64,000 nucleotides of DNA from Paracoccaceae bacterium (GCA_021648225.1 JAKITE010000001.1:1-64000), one strand, 5' to 3'; counted from the first letter of the stretch, positions 1 through 8,686 are shown. Made by a program: numbers and translations. The notes: a model not told the origin generated them from the sequence alone.

Positions 1-2002
1 CCAAGACCAACGTGGTACCGGCCTTTTTGGCGGCACTCACAAATCGTGCCAGTTGTTTGGTGCCAACCATCCCAGCTTCGTCAATTACCAGAACGGAGTT
101 TTGGGTCAGCAAATCATAACCGTTCTTCCAGCTATATTCCAAAGAAGCCAAAGTTCGGCTTTTTATGCCAGAAGCTGTTTCCAGACCGTCCGCAGCTTTC
201 CCTGATAGTGCCGCGCCGATTACCTTCAAGCCCTGTTTTTCCCATGCATGGCGCGCCGCAGACAGCATTGTGCTTTTACCGGTCCCAGCAAGACCAATGA
301 CGCAGGATAGTTGTCTTGTACCAAGAATGTGCTGGATTGCCGTTTCTTGTTCTGCGCTGAGGCTTGCGCCTGCTGACCTTTGCAGGGTTGCGTTTTCCTT
401 GGCAATGGCAGCTTCCACATGTTTGCGCGAAACAGGCTTGATTGAGCTTGAAGTCATCACGCGCGCATCCGCCGACAATGTGGCTTTGATGCTGAGGAAT
501 TCTTGCGTTGAATAACGCGGTTCTGGTCCTCCCCTTACTTCAACAAGATCAGGTGACCGCAAAGCCGCATCCGCCGCAATGCGCAGTTTTGTCGGGTCAG
601 GAATATATTGCACCAAAGCGCGCAAAATATCGGCGCGGGTGAAATCTTCCTTCTTATCCGCGATCACTTCTAAAATATGCGCAGGATCACGCGCAACTTT
701 CTCAGCAATGGAAAGCGTGTCTTCATCGGGCTGAATGATAAGCGGTTGCGCAGGGTCATATTCAGGGCGCAAAGGCACTGGCTCAGGGGTAAATTCTACA
801 TCAGGTAATCTTGCGCCAATATCACGTTGTGATGATTTGGCGTTCAGTTCATGGTGGTATTCAAATTGCTCAAATTCATGTTGTAGAGTGCGCCGAACTT
901 TCAGGTGGCGTTGAATAAGGACTTGTTGTTCGCGCCGGTCACGGCGTAACGCCTCATTGATCTGCGCTTCATTTTCCACGCAGGTGCGCTGATACGCTCC
1001 GGTCATCTTTGCCCATGTTGCTTTCAAACCCGTTGGCAAGCTTGCAATTCGGGCAGTGGCTTCCACAGCAAGGCGACTCTGCTGCATATCGCGCAGGGCT
1101 TCACGTTCACCGCGTTGTTCCGCCACCAAGGTAAGGCGCTTTTGTTCCAGTAATTCCTTGCGACGTTCCGCTTGCGCGGCTATGCGTTGCCGAGATTCAA
1201 ACCCCTCAACGTCAAAACTACGGGCCAGAATGGCACTGGCTTCGTCGACGCTTGGCAGACCGTCAAGATCACCCAACCGCGCCCGCACGTCCTTGGTTTT
1301 AACGCCAACCCAACGCGCAACGGCGTAAACCTCACCCGATGCATCCACCGCAACAAATCCTCGCCGACTTCCGCGCGCCAGAACAAATCCCTGTTCTTTC
1401 AGCGCATTGGCAAACGCGGCACGGGAATCTGATCCAGTCCAGCATTTCTGGAACATAGCCTTCAAAGCCCGCGCGTCACGTTTGACACGCTTGGCCTGTT
1501 GAGCTTCCGCCTGAGAGTAATTCAGTGGATCACGATCAGCAAAATCTTCTAATCCGCGCGGCATATCCCAGCCCTGTTCCAGATAAATCTGGCGCGACAG
1601 CTCAGTCAGTTTCAGTTTGAAATGCGGCAGGTTAATCGCCTTCATCTTTGCAGCATCAATCCGCGACCAGACACAATGAGCATGCCTGCGCCCCTGCTTT
1701 TCGTGAAAGACGATTGCACGAGGCTGGCCAGCCAACCCCATTTTGGCTTCAATCCGCGCAATCACATCTTCAAATACTTCCACCGGAACATTTTCCATTT
1801 CCGGCGGGTTCAGGCTCAGAGAAAACAAAAACTGCTTACAGCGCGTCCCCTTGGAAATCGCATGAACCTCTTTGAATGCGCCCGCCAAATCATCAGCGAC
1901 AAAGCCGCTGATCTCATGCAATTCCACATGTTCGTTTTCGGGTTTCAGCAGATGCACAGCCAGTTGCATCCCGCCGCCACGTTGAGAGGCTTTCAGGATC
2001 AT
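1..2002 (-). CDS. Conjugative relaxase-helicase (MobA/TraA type), 3' end outside window
   Basis: The frame reads leftward from an ATG at 2002 and leaves the window without a stop, so about 667 N-terminal codons are visible. Residues ~1-150 form a relaxase domain with the metal-binding histidines H100 and H107/H109 in HEKQGRRHAHCVWSRID. A charged, probably coiled-coil linker follows. From ~570 there is a superfamily-1 helicase domain with Walker A GLAGTGKST and, near 636, Walker B VLVIDEAGMV. Proteins of this kind nick DNA at oriT, stay bound to the cut strand and unwind it during conjugative transfer. The start lies 4 nt after the mobC stop, so the two are probably co-translated. No transfer (T4SS) genes are visible, so this could be a plasmid, an integrated mobilizable element or a remnant. 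Domain assignment is firm; the C-terminus cannot be seen. Confidence 0.88.
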   Translation of the reverse strand, partial: MILKASQRGGGMQLAVHLLKPENEHVELHEISGFVADDLAGAFKEVHAISKGTRCKQFLFSLSLNPPEMENVPVEVFEDVIARIEAKMGLAGQPRAIVFHEKQGRRHAHCVWSRIDAAKMKAINLPHFKLKLTELSRQIYLEQGWDMPRGLEDFADRDPLNYSQAEAQQAKRVKRDARALKAMFQKCWTGSDSRAAFANALKEQGFVLARGSRRGFVAVDASGEVYAVARWVGVKTKDVRARLGDLDGLPSVDEASAILARSFDVEGFESRQRIAAQAERRKELLEQKRLTLVAEQRGEREALRDMQQSRLAVEATARIASLPTGLKATWAKMTGAYQRTCVENEAQINEALRRDRREQQVLIQRHLKVRRTLQHEFEQFEYHHELNAKSSQRDIGARLPDVEFTPEPVPLRPEYDPAQPLIIQPDEDTLSIAEKVARDPAHILEVIADKKEDFTRADILRALVQYIPDPTKLRIAADAALRSPDLVEVRGGPEPRYSTQEFLSIKATLSADARVMTSSSIKPVSRKHVEAAIAKENATLQRSAGASLSAEQETAIQHILGTRQLSCVIGLAGTGKSTMLSAARHAWEKQGLKVIGAALSGKAADGLETASGIKSRTLASLEYSWKNGYDLLTQNSVLVIDEAGMVGTKQLARFVSAAKKAGTTLVL

Positions 2003-2006
2003 GGGT

Positions 2007-2450
2007 CTAACCTTCAATCAGGCCTAGAGCAGAAACCAGTTCATCCCGCATAAGGCGCACATGCGCATAGGTTTCATCAATCTGCGCGCAGGTATTTTCA
2101 TCCATGATCAGGGAGCCGATATTTGCCTGATGCGCGAGTTGGTTCAGGTTGTTGGCAATCCGTGACGCACCCAGCAAAGCCAAAGCCCGCGCCATTGCTT
2201 CCTGATCCTTCACGGGCATATGTGAGCGGCGTTTCCGTCTTGTGGCATCACCCGCAAAAATGCATTTACGGATATAGGCACTGACAGACATACCCGCAGC
2301 CAATGATTTAAGGCGTTCCCGCTCTTCATCGGTGACGCGCAATGTTATGGGCGATTGAGAGGGTTTTTCCTGCTTTGGAACTGCCTGCGCTTCACCCTGA
2401 AACGCAGACCTGATATCAATCGCAGCCTTTATATTTTCTGAGCGGTTCAT
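2007..2450 (-). CDS. mobC: Plasmid mobilization accessory protein, MobC family
   Basis: A 147-residue protein directly upstream of the relaxase. The central segment VTDEERERLKSLAAGMSVSAYIRKC resembles the ribbon-helix-helix region of MobC/MbeC-type relaxosome proteins, which bind near oriT and help the relaxase melt the nick site. A leucine-rich C-terminal half (ALLGASRIANNLNQLAHQAN) matches the family pattern. Its start codon overlaps the stop of the upstream gene in an ATGA arrangement, and its stop is 4 nt before the relaxase start, so the three genes look like one translationally coupled operon. Family assignment is from motif and context. Confidence 0.8.
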   Translation of the reverse strand: MNRSENIKAAIDIRSAFQGEAQAVPKQEKPSQSPITLRVTDEERERLKSLAAGMSVSAYIRKCIFAGDATRRKRRSHMPVKDQEAMARALALLGASRIANNLNQLAHQANIGSLIMDENTCAQIDETYAHVRLMRDELVSALGLIEG

Positions 2451-2752
2451 AGTGACGGCCCCCGCAAACGAGGTGCCGGAGGCGTACTGGAATCTGAGCT
2501 GGGGATATCCATCTCAATTCCCTTGAGGTGGCTCTCCCATTCTTCTAAAACTTCAAATAGAGAGTTCGAGGTTACTCCCTCTAACTCCACCAATTTCCTT
2601 TTACCCGTATCAAATGCCGCTAAAACCTTGAAAGACAAGGTCGTTTTTGGTGTTCGATAGCCTGTTTCACGGCAGTAAGCTATCCGCTCCGAAAAGGCCA
2701 ATCTAAGCAAGTTTGCCGTAGAACGGATTGCCCTGATTTCCATGGATTCCAA
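2447..2752 (-). CDS. Unknown small protein, first gene of the mobilization operon
   Basis: A 101-residue protein that I do not recognise. It has no signal peptide or membrane segment. The N-terminal half is basic and helix-like (IRAIRSTANLLRLAFSERIA), and the C-terminus is proline/serine rich. It overlaps mobC by ATGA, which argues that it is a genuine first cistron. Its position suggests a role in relaxosome assembly or control, but this is inference only. Confidence 0.5.
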   Translation of the reverse strand: MESMEIRAIRSTANLLRLAFSERIAYCRETGYRTPKTTLSFKVLAAFDTGKRKLVELEGVTSNSLFEVLEEWESHLKGIEMDIPSSDSSTPPAPRLRGPSL

Positions 2753-3031
2753 GGGTTTGCGAGAAAATTCAAGGGAAGTTCGATAAAACCTTCGAACCTA
2801 CGCTTTAGAACACTCCCGTTTTGGAGTTTTTCAGCAATAATTCAGCGTTCTTGATCCAGCTTTCCGATCTTGCCTTCATAGATTGATATCCGGCAGTTTA
2901 ACAGGTTGTATACAATGGCATGTGCAGTATGCCCAAGGGTCCTGACCCTAGACAAAGGTTTTTACATGATCTCCTCTGCCGCTTTTGCGGATTGCCTGAT
3001 AGCAAACATCCAGAATATTGATGTTGGTATA
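2753..3031. other. Intergenic gap between mobilization operon and histidine kinase gene
   Basis: 279 bp with no convincing gene. It should contain the promoter of the leftward mobilization operon and possibly oriT. A short hairpin (ACTCC 2812-2816, loop CGTTTT, GGAGT 2823-2827, then a T run) is present, as is one copy of the AGGGTCCTGACCCT repeat at 2936-2949. This gap is also the likely junction between mobile and ordinary DNA. No direct-repeat attachment site could be identified. Confidence 0.4.
2936..2949. repeat. Dispersed palindromic tip repeat, copy 1
   Basis: AGGGTCCTGACCCT, an inverted pair AGGGTC/GACCCT around CT. Its reverse complement is the outermost end of the MITE-like element at 5504-5772. 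Related copies lie at 5773, 9730, 21531 and 27331. Confidence 0.65.
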
Positions 3032-4360
3032 TTAACCCTTGGCCGGAGAAAAAACAGCCTCGAACCCGTCGGCGCGGTGGCGCGCGGGCGAGCGGAGTTC
3101 CAGCTTGCCGCCCGCACCTTCGGCGATCACTTGCACGATAGACAGGCCAAGACCGCTGCCGTCTGTATTCCGGTCTTGCCGTGCAAACCGGTGGGTTAGT
3201 TTTTTCAGGTCTTCCGGCGGAACAACCGGGCTGGCATTGACCACCGTTAAGGTGCCGTCTTTATGCAAGGTCACATTCACCGGCGTGTCAGACCGCCCGT
3301 GGCGCAGGGCGTTTTCCAGCAGGTTACGGGCGGCAATGGCAAAGGCATCCGGATCTATTCTGGATAGCACGGGGCCTTGCGGCAGGGTAAGTTCAATTTG
3401 GTTGCCGGTATCCGAATAGGCCAGATCATTCACCACCATTTGCAAAACCTTTGTCAGGTCATGGGGGATATCCACCCGCAGGCTCGCCCCTTCGGCCCGC
3501 GCCATTTGCATCAGCTTTTCCGACATACGGTTAAGCCGTTTCAGCGCGGATTCTATGTTATTGGCCCGCTGGACGGTGTTTTCATCCGTCGCTTCTGCCT
3601 GCAAGCGCTGGGTTTGGGCCAGCGCGGCGGCAACGGGGGTGCGCAGTTCGTGGGCGGCATTGGTGGCAAAGCTGCGCTCGGCCACCAAGGTGCTTTGCAG
3701 CCTTTCCAGCAGGGCATTTACAGCTTCGGCAACCGGCAGAATTTCGGTAGGCAGTTTGCCGGTGGCAACCGGGGCCAGATCCTGACCATCCCGCGCTGCC
3801 AGCTCATCTCGAAACCCGCGCAAAGAGCCAAGCATAAAATGCAGCAATATCCAGATAGCGCCAATGGTCAGCGGTAGCAGCAAAACCAGCGGCAGCCCCA
3901 GCGCCAGCAGGGTTTCCCGCGCGGCTTCGGCCCGGTGTTTCAGGGGCTCGGCGATGGTGATGGTATAATCGCCGCCGAGAGCGGCATCATAATAGAGAAT
4001 ATACTTTTCAGTTGTTATAAAGCCGGTTTGTTCAAATGGTGGAAATTCCTGGTCTCTGGAATCATGGGATTGCAGCAATATCCGGCCAGACCGGTCCCGC
4101 ACTACATAGGTCAAAAATTCATCATGCTCGCGCAGGGTGGAGATCATCTGGCTGGTGCCGTCATCTTCGGCTTCAAATAATTCCTGCACGGCCAGCGGCA
4201 AAATGCGCTGGGCGGTTTCTTCCAGCGCACTATCAAACATCTTGTCCAAGTTTTCACGAATAACCGTCTCGGCGATAAGGGCCGAAATAATCCATACAAC
4301 CCCGACACTTAGGGAAATAGTGAGCACAAGGCGGCCCTGTAAGCTGCGGGGCAGCCTCAT
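3032..4360 (-). CDS. Sensor histidine kinase (QseC/TctE-like)
   Basis: A 442-residue membrane kinase. TM1 lies at ~10-30, a periplasmic region follows to ~150, and TM2 is at ~155-180. Next come a short linker, HisKA with the phospho-acceptor His near 236 (NAAHELRTPVA), an N-box NLLENALRHGR, and the G2 box GSGLGLSIVQV, so all catalytic boxes are present. It overlaps its response regulator by 4 nt. The pair is transcribed away from the PepSY/DUF2271/flavoprotein/ApbE genes and is their most likely regulator. The periplasmic signal is unknown; metal or redox sensing is inference from context. Confidence 0.88.
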   Translation of the reverse strand: MRLPRSLQGRLVLTISLSVGVVWIISALIAETVIRENLDKMFDSALEETAQRILPLAVQELFEAEDDGTSQMISTLREHDEFLTYVVRDRSGRILLQSHDSRDQEFPPFEQTGFITTEKYILYYDAALGGDYTITIAEPLKHRAEAARETLLALGLPLVLLLPLTIGAIWILLHFMLGSLRGFRDELAARDGQDLAPVATGKLPTEILPVAEAVNALLERLQSTLVAERSFATNAAHELRTPVAAALAQTQRLQAEATDENTVQRANNIESALKRLNRMSEKLMQMARAEGASLRVDIPHDLTKVLQMVVNDLAYSDTGNQIELTLPQGPVLSRIDPDAFAIAARNLLENALRHGRSDTPVNVTLHKDGTLTVVNASPVVPPEDLKKLTHRFARQDRNTDGSGLGLSIVQVIAEGAGGKLELRSPARHRADGFEAVFSPAKG

Positions 4361-5016
4361 ACCTCGCCCAGCCTATAGCCCATGCCGCGCACGGTTTCTA
4401 TTTTTTCACGGCCAAGCTTTTTACGCAAGCGGCTGATATGCACCTCTATGGTGTTGCTCTCGATTTCGATGTCAAACGCATAAAGCCGGTCTTCCAGCTG
4501 CGCCTTGGAGATAATCTGCCCCGGATGCTGCACAAACCCCTCAAACAACACCCATTCACGGGCGGTCAGGGCCAGCAATTTACCACCGCGCCGCACCGAT
4601 TTAGCGGCAAGGTCCACCTCCAGATCCCCAAGTTCCACCAGCGGGTTGGGGTTGCCCGTATAGCGCCGCGCCACAGCCGCAAGGCGGGCAGACAGCTCTG
4701 CCAGATCAAAGGGTTTGACCATATAATCATCGGCACCGGCATTTAACCCGTCTATGCGGTCGCTGATCTGGTCCAATGCGGTGAGGATAATAACAGGGGT
4801 TACATCCCCTTTTTTGCGAAGCGCCTGCAAAAAAGGCAACCCGCGCCCGTCGGGCAGCATCAGGTCCAGCAACACTAGATCATAGGTGGCGGCGGCGATA
4901 TAATCACCGGCCTCGTCCAGCCGGGTGACCCAGTCCACCGAATGGCCCTCGGCTTTTATCTGGTCCCGCACACCGGCGCCCAGCACGGTGTCATCTTCGA
5001 CAAGCAATACGCGCAT
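4357..5016 (-). CDS. OmpR-family response regulator
   Basis: 219 residues: a receiver domain with acidic pocket VEDD, phospho-acceptor Asp in LVLLDLMLPDGRG and the conserved Lys in MVKPFDLAE, followed by a winged-helix DNA-binding domain ending in ISRLRKKLGREKIETVRGMGYRLG. It is the first gene of the leftward pair and overlaps the kinase start by 4 nt. The 138-bp divergent gap to the PepSY gene contains a candidate promoter for the rightward genes and a loose TGAA-N6-TGAA repeat (5070-5083) that could be a binding site. Confidence 0.9.
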   Translation of the reverse strand: MRVLLVEDDTVLGAGVRDQIKAEGHSVDWVTRLDEAGDYIAAATYDLVLLDLMLPDGRGLPFLQALRKKGDVTPVIILTALDQISDRIDGLNAGADDYMVKPFDLAELSARLAAVARRYTGNPNPLVELGDLEVDLAAKSVRRGGKLLALTAREWVLFEGFVQHPGQIISKAQLEDRLYAFDIEIESNTIEVHISRLRKKLGREKIETVRGMGYRLGEV

Positions 5017-5097
5017 AAATATAATTCCTGAAATTTAGAACCGTCTATCCTCTGGTTATTACAGTGACCTGAAGCAAAATGAAACGCGCCGTTCAGA

Positions 5098-5125
5098 TTG
5101 ACGTCAGGAAACTATGCGATACCAT
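5098..5125 (+). promoter_or_regulatory. Candidate promoter of the PepSY gene
   Basis: TTGACG (5098-5103), a 16-nt spacer, then TACCAT (5120-5125). Four to five of six bases match in each box. It lies ~30 nt before the preferred GTG start of the PepSY gene. Confidence 0.35.
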
Positions 5126-5154
5126 GGCAATCCAACCTGCATCGGGGAAGAATT

Positions 5155-5505
5155 GTGCATAGTTTTTTATCCATCATCAGCATATTTGCCGCGTTAACAA
5201 TGTCTCCGGCATCGCCCGTTCTGGCGAGCGGAGATGAATGCTATGTGCCCATGGCCCAATGGCAATCTCGATCGTCGGCCATTCTCTGGGCCGAATCCAG
5301 AGGCTGGCAAGTGCATCGTGTAAAAATTGACGATGGCTGCTACGAGCTTTACGGGCTGGACGGGAACGGGTTGGAATTTGAAGTAAAAATAGACCCGTCC
5401 ACCTTCGAGATTGTGGAGTTCGAATACGAATCCCACGGTTACCGGACCCGCATTTATGCGACGGACCCACCTGTCAGTATTTCCGATATCGAACTCGAAG
5501 ACTAG
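5155..5505 (+). CDS. Secreted PepSY-domain protein
   Basis: A 116-residue protein starting at GTG 5155, chosen because a GGGGAAG ribosome site sits 4-5 nt upstream and because this start puts a clean signal peptide (hydrophobic FLSIISIFAALT, cleavage near VLA-SGD) at the N-terminus. A longer frame from TTG 5098 has no ribosome site. The mature part (DECYVPMAQWQSR, then YELYGLDGNGLEFEVKIDP) is a PepSY fold of ~75 residues with two cysteines. Small periplasmic PepSY proteins of this type occur beside ApbE and PepSY-TM reductases. The stop codon overlaps the left end of the MITE-like element. Confidence 0.75.
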   Translation: MHSFLSIISIFAALTMSPASPVLASGDECYVPMAQWQSRSSAILWAESRGWQVHRVKIDDGCYELYGLDGNGLEFEVKIDPSTFEIVEFEYESHGYRTRIYATDPPVSISDIELED

Positions 5506-5772
5506 GGTCAGGACCTATTAATCCTGCACCATCAGCGCGAGATCAGTTTTTGCTGCAAAGCCGTGTAAAATATGAAGATGTGGCTGGGTCACATGCGAGT
5601 ATTTTGCGCGGTTTTGCACCGAAAACTGGCCGCGCCCTGCGGGTTCACCCTGAAAGCCCTTCCTGCGGCTTCATTCAAACGTGACATAGAACCACTATGT
5701 TACCGTTTGAATTCATAGCATTAAGGGCTTTCAGCGTGAACTGATGGCGCAGGATTAATGGGTCCTGACCCT
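5504..5772. mobile_element. MITE-like palindromic element with 32-bp terminal inverted repeats
   Basis: The left end (5504-5535, starting AGGGTCAGGACCTATTAA) and the right end (5741-5772) are inverted copies over 32 bp with two mismatches. The 205-bp interior has no convincing gene. Its right part (5643-5741) is a second, nested palindrome. The left end overlaps the stop codon of the PepSY gene, and an extra inverted copy of the tip abuts the right end (5773-5786). Size, terminal repeats and lack of coding capacity fit a non-autonomous mobile element. No target-site duplication is obvious, and no cognate transposase is in the window. Confidence 0.7.
5643..5741. repeat. Nested long hairpin inside the MITE-like element
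   Basis: Outer stem GTTCACCCTGAAAGCCCTT (5643-5661) pairs with 5723-5741 with one mismatch. The middle stem is ATTCAAACG (5673-5681) with CGTTTGAAT (5704-5712), and the inner stem is CATAG/CTATG around AACCA (5685-5699). The result is a ~99-nt cruciform or RNA hairpin ending exactly at the terminal repeat. Confidence 0.7.
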
Positions 5773-5786
5773 AGGGTCAGGACCCT
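5773..5786. repeat. Dispersed palindromic tip repeat, copy abutting the MITE-like element
   Basis: AGGGTCAGGACCCT in inverted orientation to the right element end (5759-5772). The junction is therefore a back-to-back pair of tips, as if two elements had joined or one end had been duplicated. Confidence 0.65.
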
Positions 5787-5986
5787 AGGCGCGCAGCCGC
5801 TTTCACGCTCTGGACATTCAATAACGGGCACCCGAACCCCGGGCTTTCGGGTTGCACGCATTCCTGCATTCCAATCCGCCCAACGCAACCTGACCGCAAC
5901 CTTAACAATATTTTTTGAAAAATTCAGGTCGGTGTCAGTTGGCCACCTTAAACCCTTAATTGAAATTCATATTGGAGACATAAATC

Positions 5987-6448
5987 ATGAAGAACATCCT
6001 TACCACCTTGGCGCTGACAACCGCGCTTGTTTTGCCCGGCGCGGCCATGGCCCGGGAAATCACCCTGACCGGCACCCTTAAAAACTATCGCGGCGACGGC
6101 GCTTATCTGGCGGTGTATGTCACCAACGCAAACGGCGGCTTTGTCGGCACGGTTTGGGTCGGTGGTGGCAAGTCGAAATACTTTGATCACTTCACCCACT
6201 GGTTTCGGGCAACAGGCGGGAATACCGCCACGGCAAGGACAGGGGCCAGCGTTGGCGCGGGGCGGTCTTTCGAGATCACGTTTAATCTGTCGGATGCCAT
6301 GATCGACGCGGGCTATCAGCTTCGGATTGATGCTTCGGTTGAAGATATGCGGGATGCCCCGTCGGATATTGTTATTCCGATAACAAGTGAAAATTTCGGC
6401 ACCACCAATTCAGGGCGCCGCTATATCCGAAGTGTTTCTTTACGATAA
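5987..6448 (+). CDS. Secreted DUF2271 protein
   Basis: 153 residues with a classic signal peptide (MKNILTTLALTTALVLPGAAMA, cleavage AMA-RE). The mature domain contains TLKNYRGDGAYLAVYVTNANG and VGGGKSKYFDHFTHWFRA, which resemble the DUF2271 family of predicted periplasmic proteins. These are regularly encoded with PepSY reductases and ApbE. A serine/threonine-rich segment (TARTGASVGAG) is present, but I cannot say whether it is a flavinylation site. The gene follows the MITE-like element and is 27 nt upstream of the reductase, so it is probably its first operon partner. Confidence 0.75.
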   Translation: MKNILTTLALTTALVLPGAAMAREITLTGTLKNYRGDGAYLAVYVTNANGGFVGTVWVGGGKSKYFDHFTHWFRATGGNTATARTGASVGAGRSFEITFNLSDAMIDAGYQLRIDASVEDMRDAPSDIVIPITSENFGTTNSGRRYIRSVSLR

Positions 6449-6475
6449 CCCCCATATTTCCCGGAGATCCGCAGT

Positions 6476-8686
6476 ATGATACGTGCATTCCATAAATATA
6501 CCGGCCTGTTGGCCGCGGTCTTGCTGCTGGTTCTGGCCCTGAGCGGGGTGGCGCTTTCGGTCCTCCCCGCGTGGGATAAAATGAAAACCCCCGCCTTGGT
6601 CGAAACCCAGCTGACAGTGGCAGAGCTGGCCACCCGCATTGCCGTGCATTACCCCGAGGTCGAGCAAATCCGCCGTGCGCCGTCGGGGCTGATTACGGCC
6701 TATTATTACGCCGATGACCAGCCCGGCGCGGTGGTGGTGGACCCGGCCACGGGGCAAGGCGTTTCGGATTATGAATTTTCGCCCGTTGTGCGCTGGCTGA
6801 AAAACCTGCATCGCTCGCTGCTGCTTGATGATGCCGGCCGCATTGCCATGGCCGTGGCCGCGGTGGCTTTGCTGCTCATGTCCATATCGGGTGCTTTGCT
6901 GCTCGCCCGCCGCATGGGGGGCTGGCGCAAGGTGTTTGCCCCCGCACGCGGCACGCTTTCCAGCCGGCTGCATGTGGAGGCGGGGCGGTTGTCTATTGTC
7001 GGGCTGGTGCTATCATCGCTTACGGCGGTTTATTTGGCACTGGGCACCTTTGATATTCTGCCACAAGAGACCGCGCGCCCGGCTTTTCCGTCCGAGGTAA
7101 GCGGCGAAATGGGCCTTGCTCCCGCCGAGATGCCGGCGCTGGTTCAGGTGCCGGTCAGCCAGTTGCGCAGCCTGACCTTCCCCTATGCGGGCGACCCGAG
7201 CGATATTTTCACCCTGACCACCGATCAGGGCGAGGGCTATATTGACCAAGGCACCGGCGAAATGCTGGCATGGGATAATGCCGGAGCCCTGCAAAAACTG
7301 AATGAATTCATATACCTGCTGCACACAGGCGAAGGCGCGTGGTTCTGGGGCCTTGTGCTTGGCCTGATAGTGCTCGGCGCGCCCGTGCTGGCCGTAACCG
7401 GCCTGATCATGTGGTGGAAAGCCCGCCGCGCGCGGCCCTCCCTGCCCAAAGGCGTGGCAGCGCACAAGGCGGATACCATTATTCTTGTGGGTTCCGAGGG
7501 GGGCAGCACATGGGGTTTTGCCGGCACGTTGATGCGCGGGCTGATGGCCAATGGCCACGGGGTTTTTGCCGCGCCCCTGTCGCGCTTTGCTCCTGAAAAA
7601 TACAGCCACGCCAAGCAAATAATTGTGCTGGCCGCCACCTATGGCAATGGCGAGCCACCGGCCTCGGCCAAGGGCTTTCTTGACAAGCTGGCGGCGCTTA
7701 AAACCGCCCCCGCCGCCAAGCTGGCCGTGCTCGGCTTCGGGGATCGCCAATTTCCCGAATATTGCGCCTATGCCAAAGCGATAGTGGCGCAGGCCGAAGC
7801 AATGGGCTGGGAAACCCTGCTGCCGCTGGACACGGTTGACCAGCAATCACCACAGGATTTTGGCCGCTGGGGCAAGGCGCTTGGCGCGGCCCTCGGGCAT
7901 GAGCTGGAGCTGGCCCATGTGCCGGTGCAGCCGCGCACCCACCGCCTGAAGCTGGTATCGCGCCGCGATTACGGGCTGGAGGTGCAAACCCCCACCGCCA
8001 TCCTGCGCTTTGCCTTGCCCCGCACCAGCCTGCTAAACCGCTTGCGCGGACGGGGTTGGAAAAAATTCAAAGCCGGTGATCTGCTGGGGATTATCCCTGA
8101 AGGCTCCAACATCGTGCGGCTTTATTCATTAGCAAGCAGCACCCGGGACGGCTTTGTCGAAATTTGCGTGCGCAAACATGCCCACGGGCTTTGCTCGGGC
8201 CAGCTGTTTGACCTTGCGATCGGCGACGAGGTCTCGGGTTTTATTCGTTCCAACCCGGCTTTTGCCCCCGCCAAAAACCGCAAACCGGTTATTTTAATCG
8301 GGGCGGGCACCGGCATTGGCCCACTGGCCGGCTTTGCCCGCGCCAACCACAAAAAGCGCCCGATGCAGCTTTATTTCGGCATTCGCCACCCGGATTCCGA
8401 TTATCTTTATGAAGACGAGATCGGCCAATGGCAAAGTGAAGGCAAGCTGGACAAGGTCAGCATTGCCGCCTCTCGCGTCAAGCAGGTTGATTATGTGCAG
8501 CATATTTTGCAGCGCGATGCTGCCAATGTGGCGGCCCAAATCAAAAACGGCGCGCAGGTGCTGGTATGCGGCGGCTGTGATATGGCTTTGGGCGTGGCCG
8601 AGGCCCTGCAAGAAATACTGGCCCCGCACGGGCTGGAGCCAGCCGAGCTGAAAGCCCAGGGAAGGTATCTGGAAGATGTCTACTGA
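6476..8686 (+). CDS. PepSY-TM / flavodoxin / NADPH-flavin reductase fusion
   Basis: 736 residues. The N-terminal ~320 residues are a PepSY-TM membrane module, with TM1 at ~8-32 (LLAAVLLLVLALSGVALSV) and further segments near 122, 170 and 290-310. A flavodoxin domain (~334-470) starts IILVGSEGGSTWGFAGTLM. The C-terminal ~250 residues are a ferredoxin-reductase module of the sulfite-reductase/P450-reductase type with the FAD motif RLYSLAS and the NADPH motif GAGTGIGPLAGFARA, ending in an aromatic Tyr. The enzyme should take electrons from cytosolic NADPH through FAD and FMN to its membrane domain and on to a periplasmic acceptor. ApbE overlaps its end by 11 nt. Domain assignments are firm; the physiological acceptor is not known. 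Confidence 0.87.
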   Translation: MIRAFHKYTGLLAAVLLLVLALSGVALSVLPAWDKMKTPALVETQLTVAELATRIAVHYPEVEQIRRAPSGLITAYYYADDQPGAVVVDPATGQGVSDYEFSPVVRWLKNLHRSLLLDDAGRIAMAVAAVALLLMSISGALLLARRMGGWRKVFAPARGTLSSRLHVEAGRLSIVGLVLSSLTAVYLALGTFDILPQETARPAFPSEVSGEMGLAPAEMPALVQVPVSQLRSLTFPYAGDPSDIFTLTTDQGEGYIDQGTGEMLAWDNAGALQKLNEFIYLLHTGEGAWFWGLVLGLIVLGAPVLAVTGLIMWWKARRARPSLPKGVAAHKADTIILVGSEGGSTWGFAGTLMRGLMANGHGVFAAPLSRFAPEKYSHAKQIIVLAATYGNGEPPASAKGFLDKLAALKTAPAAKLAVLGFGDRQFPEYCAYAKAIVAQAEAMGWETLLPLDTVDQQSPQDFGRWGKALGAALGHELELAHVPVQPRTHRLKLVSRRDYGLEVQTPTAILRFALPRTSLLNRLRGRGWKKFKAGDLLGIIPEGSNIVRLYSLASSTRDGFVEICVRKHAHGLCSGQLFDLAIGDEVSGFIRSNPAFAPAKNRKPVILIGAGTGIGPLAGFARANHKKRPMQLYFGIRHPDSDYLYEDEIGQWQSEGKLDKVSIAASRVKQVDYVQHILQRDAANVAAQIKNGAQVLVCGGCDMALGVAEALQEILAPHGLEPAELKAQGRYLEDVY

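Noticed and set aside
46..2053. Several rightward open frames over the first 2 kb
   Set aside because: All lie antisense to one long leftward frame that encodes a clear relaxase-helicase with conserved motifs.
2906..3199. 97-codon rightward frame overlapping the kinase end
   Set aside because: Antisense to a kinase with intact catalytic boxes, and it starts next to a repeat; no ribosome site or recognisable domain.
5758..6081. 107-codon rightward frame after the MITE-like element
   Set aside because: It begins inside repeat DNA and overlaps the DUF2271 gene in another frame, and its low-complexity product has no domain.
7013..7846. 277-codon leftward frame inside the reductase gene
   Set aside because: It is a GC-rich shadow of the PepSY-TM/flavodoxin fusion, rich in Arg/Gly/His with no motif.
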